A stretch of DNA of 64,000 nt from Pediococcus stilesii (GTDB taxonomy: Bacteria; Bacillota; Bacilli; Lactobacillales; Lactobacillaceae), in contig NZ_JQBX01000002.1 in the NCBI RefSeq assembly GCF_001437075.1, forward strand, positions 62,001 to 126,000, read 5' to 3'. Of the stretch, positions 62,848 through 64,000 are shown piece by piece. The position numbers were made by a program, and so were the translations under genes. Numbering within the stretch: position 1 is the first letter of the stretch; each line of letters opens with the position of its first letter. The notes beneath the pieces are model-generated. The model saw only the letters and a list, made by a program, of their open reading frames with translations. It was not told the origin of the DNA and searched no databases.

Positions 62848-64000
62848 ATGGCATACCAATCAGTAAACCCGTATACCGGAAGATTAATTCAAACATATAA
62901 AAGCACCACCGATCAGGAAATTGAGGTTGCTTTACAAAATGCAGATACTTTTTACCATTTTGCTAAAACTCAACCAATTGAACGTCGCGAACAAAAATTA
63001 CAGGAACTAGCGGAGGAATTTCGTAAGAACCTTGATCTCTACGCCGAATTGGTGACAACTAACATGGGTAAATTGTTTAAGGAATCCCAAATCGAAGTAG
63101 AAAAGAACGCCGAATTTGCAGAATATTATGCAAAAAATGGGGCCAAGGCACTGGCGGATGTACCGTATAATGATGCCGAGGGGATCAATGCCCATGTCGA
63201 ATACCATTCGACTGGGGCCATCATGATGATTGAACCTTGGAATTTTCCTTATACTCAAATCATGCGCGTCTTTGCACCGAACTTTATTGCCGGAAATCCG
63301 GTCATTTTAAAAGATCCCAGCATCACGCCCGACTGCGCTCAAGCCTTTGAGGATGCAACTTTGAAGGTCGGCTTTCCGACTGGCGCTTTCAAGAATCTAT
63401 TTATCGACTACGAGCAAGTTAATTCAATTATCAAGGATCCACGTGTCCAAGGAGTAGCATTGACTGGTTCTGAAAATGCTGGTAAAAAAATTGCCGCTGA
63501 AGCCGGCGCTAACTTGAAAAAGACAACAATGGAGCTCGGTGGAACCGATGTATTTGTCGTTTTAAACGATGCCGATATCAAAAAAGCAGTTGAAGTTGGC
63601 GCAAACGCTCGACTAGGTAACGCCGGACAAGTATGTACCGCAGCAAAAAGATTTATCGTCCAAGAAGACGTCTATGATGAATTTTTGGAAGGTCTAAAAG
63701 CCAATTTTGCCGCCCGTAAAATCGGTGACCCAATGGAGCCCGACACTACCTTAGCACCGCTTTCTTCAAAAGCTGCCCAAGAAAAGCTTCAGCAACAAGT
63801 TAATATGGCCATCGCTGGCGGTGCACAACTAATTTGGGGTGACAATACGCCTTTTGAAGGTCCTGGAGCTAACTTCCATCCCCTCATTATTAGCGGCATG
63901 GAACCCGATAATCCGATGTATGACCAAGAACTATTCGGACCTATCGCCCAAATTTATAAAGCAAAAGATGACGAGGAAATCTTAAAAATTGCCAATGATT
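62848..64000 (+). CDS. gabD: Succinate-semialdehyde dehydrogenase-like aldehyde dehydrogenase, partial (C-terminus beyond window)
   Basis: The first 384 codons of an NAD(P)-dependent aldehyde dehydrogenase of the GabD group are present. Visible are the start YQSVNPYTGRLIQTYKS, IEPWNFPYTQIMRVFAPNFIAGNP near 132-155, the cofactor motif ALTGSENAGKKI near 209, the general-base glutamate in TMELGGTD near 230, and the catalytic cysteine in GNAGQVCTAAKR near 260. The usual GG-x-DPF after the glutamate is GGTDVF here. Succinate semialdehyde is the likely substrate, but related short aldehydes are possible. GAGGGGAGAGG precedes the ATG. Confidence 0.85.
   Translation, partial: MAYQSVNPYTGRLIQTYKSTTDQEIEVALQNADTFYHFAKTQPIERREQKLQELAEEFRKNLDLYAELVTTNMGKLFKESQIEVEKNAEFAEYYAKNGAKALADVPYNDAEGINAHVEYHSTGAIMMIEPWNFPYTQIMRVFAPNFIAGNPVILKDPSITPDCAQAFEDATLKVGFPTGAFKNLFIDYEQVNSIIKDPRVQGVALTGSENAGKKIAAEAGANLKKTTMELGGTDVFVVLNDADIKKAVEVGANARLGNAGQVCTAAKRFIVQEDVYDEFLEGLKANFAARKIGDPMEPDTTLAPLSSKAAQEKLQQQVNMAIAGGAQLIWGDNTPFEGPGANFHPLIISGMEPDNPMYDQELFGPIAQIYKAKDDEEILKIAND

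Overview
The window is a 64 kb chromosomal segment of a low-GC Gram-positive bacterium, most likely a member of the Lactobacillaceae. The basis is AT-rich intergenic DNA with strong AGGAGG-type ribosome sites, many lipobox lipoproteins, a complete walRKHI-walJ-htrA locus, mannose-family PTS genes, QueT, an FMN-riboswitch riboflavin operon in the order ribD-ribE-ribBA-ribH, and typical lactobacillar hypotheticals such as DUF1836, DUF4767-like and YhgE/Pip. Species cannot be fixed from sequence alone. No insertion sequence, CRISPR array, rRNA or integrated prophage is visible; one tRNA-Lys (CTT) is present.

Layout. 1-8.3 kb is a carbohydrate island: a mannose-family PTS operon (EIIA, a GH-like TIM-barrel protein, EIIB, EIIC, and EIID cut by the window edge), a divergent acetoin/diacetyl-reductase-like SDR, a sialate O-acetylesterase-like SGNH enzyme and a LacX-like aldose 1-epimerase. 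8.4-14.2 kb holds an MFS exporter, small membrane proteins, queT behind a candidate preQ1-II riboswitch, a lipoprotein and an oxidoreductase. 14.5-20.3 kb is the pyruvate dehydrogenase operon led by lipoate-protein ligase (lplA-pdhA-pdhB-pdhC-pdhD), followed by a lactate oxidase. 21.9-28.9 kb has a DUF4767-like protein, a giant YhgE/Pip protein with its ArsR regulator, DUF1836 and DegV genes, and an RlmA-type methyltransferase.

29.4-33.5 kb carries an orphan phage-like AP2/zinc-knuckle protein, two hydrolases and an orphan OppA. 33.6-41.6 kb has a formate/nitrite channel, a DUF2207 protein and a phnD-phnC-phnE-phnE operon that ends in a 5'-nucleotidase-like phosphatase. 41.7-47.4 kb has a GNAT acetyltransferase, a quinone oxidoreductase, a lipoprotein, an MFS pump and a PadR-regulated DHA2 pump broken by a one-base deletion. 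47.4-54.6 kb is the WalRK cell-wall regulon locus with HtrA. 55-57.8 kb is a decayed region: tRNA-Lys, almost 1 kb without a convincing gene, a LicT antiterminator, and a 6-phospho-beta-glucosidase remnant fused by deletion to the first ~40 codons of a P-type cation ATPase. 57.9-64 kb has an ArsR/DJ-1 pair, the riboflavin operon and the start of a succinate-semialdehyde dehydrogenase.

Working together: PDH with LplA, lactate oxidase and the acetoin-reductase-like SDR suggest respiro-fermentative pyruvate/lactate handling. Several of these promoters (SDR, lplA-pdh, esterase, formate channel, SSADH) carry cre-like CcpA boxes, so carbon catabolite control probably links them. The most unusual items are the ATPase/glucosidase chimera, the DHA2 pump split at an ATGA overlap, the candidate preQ1-II riboswitch, the PTS operon containing an undescribed GH-like protein with an operator that fills its promoter spacer, and a 27-bp palindrome over the degV promoter.
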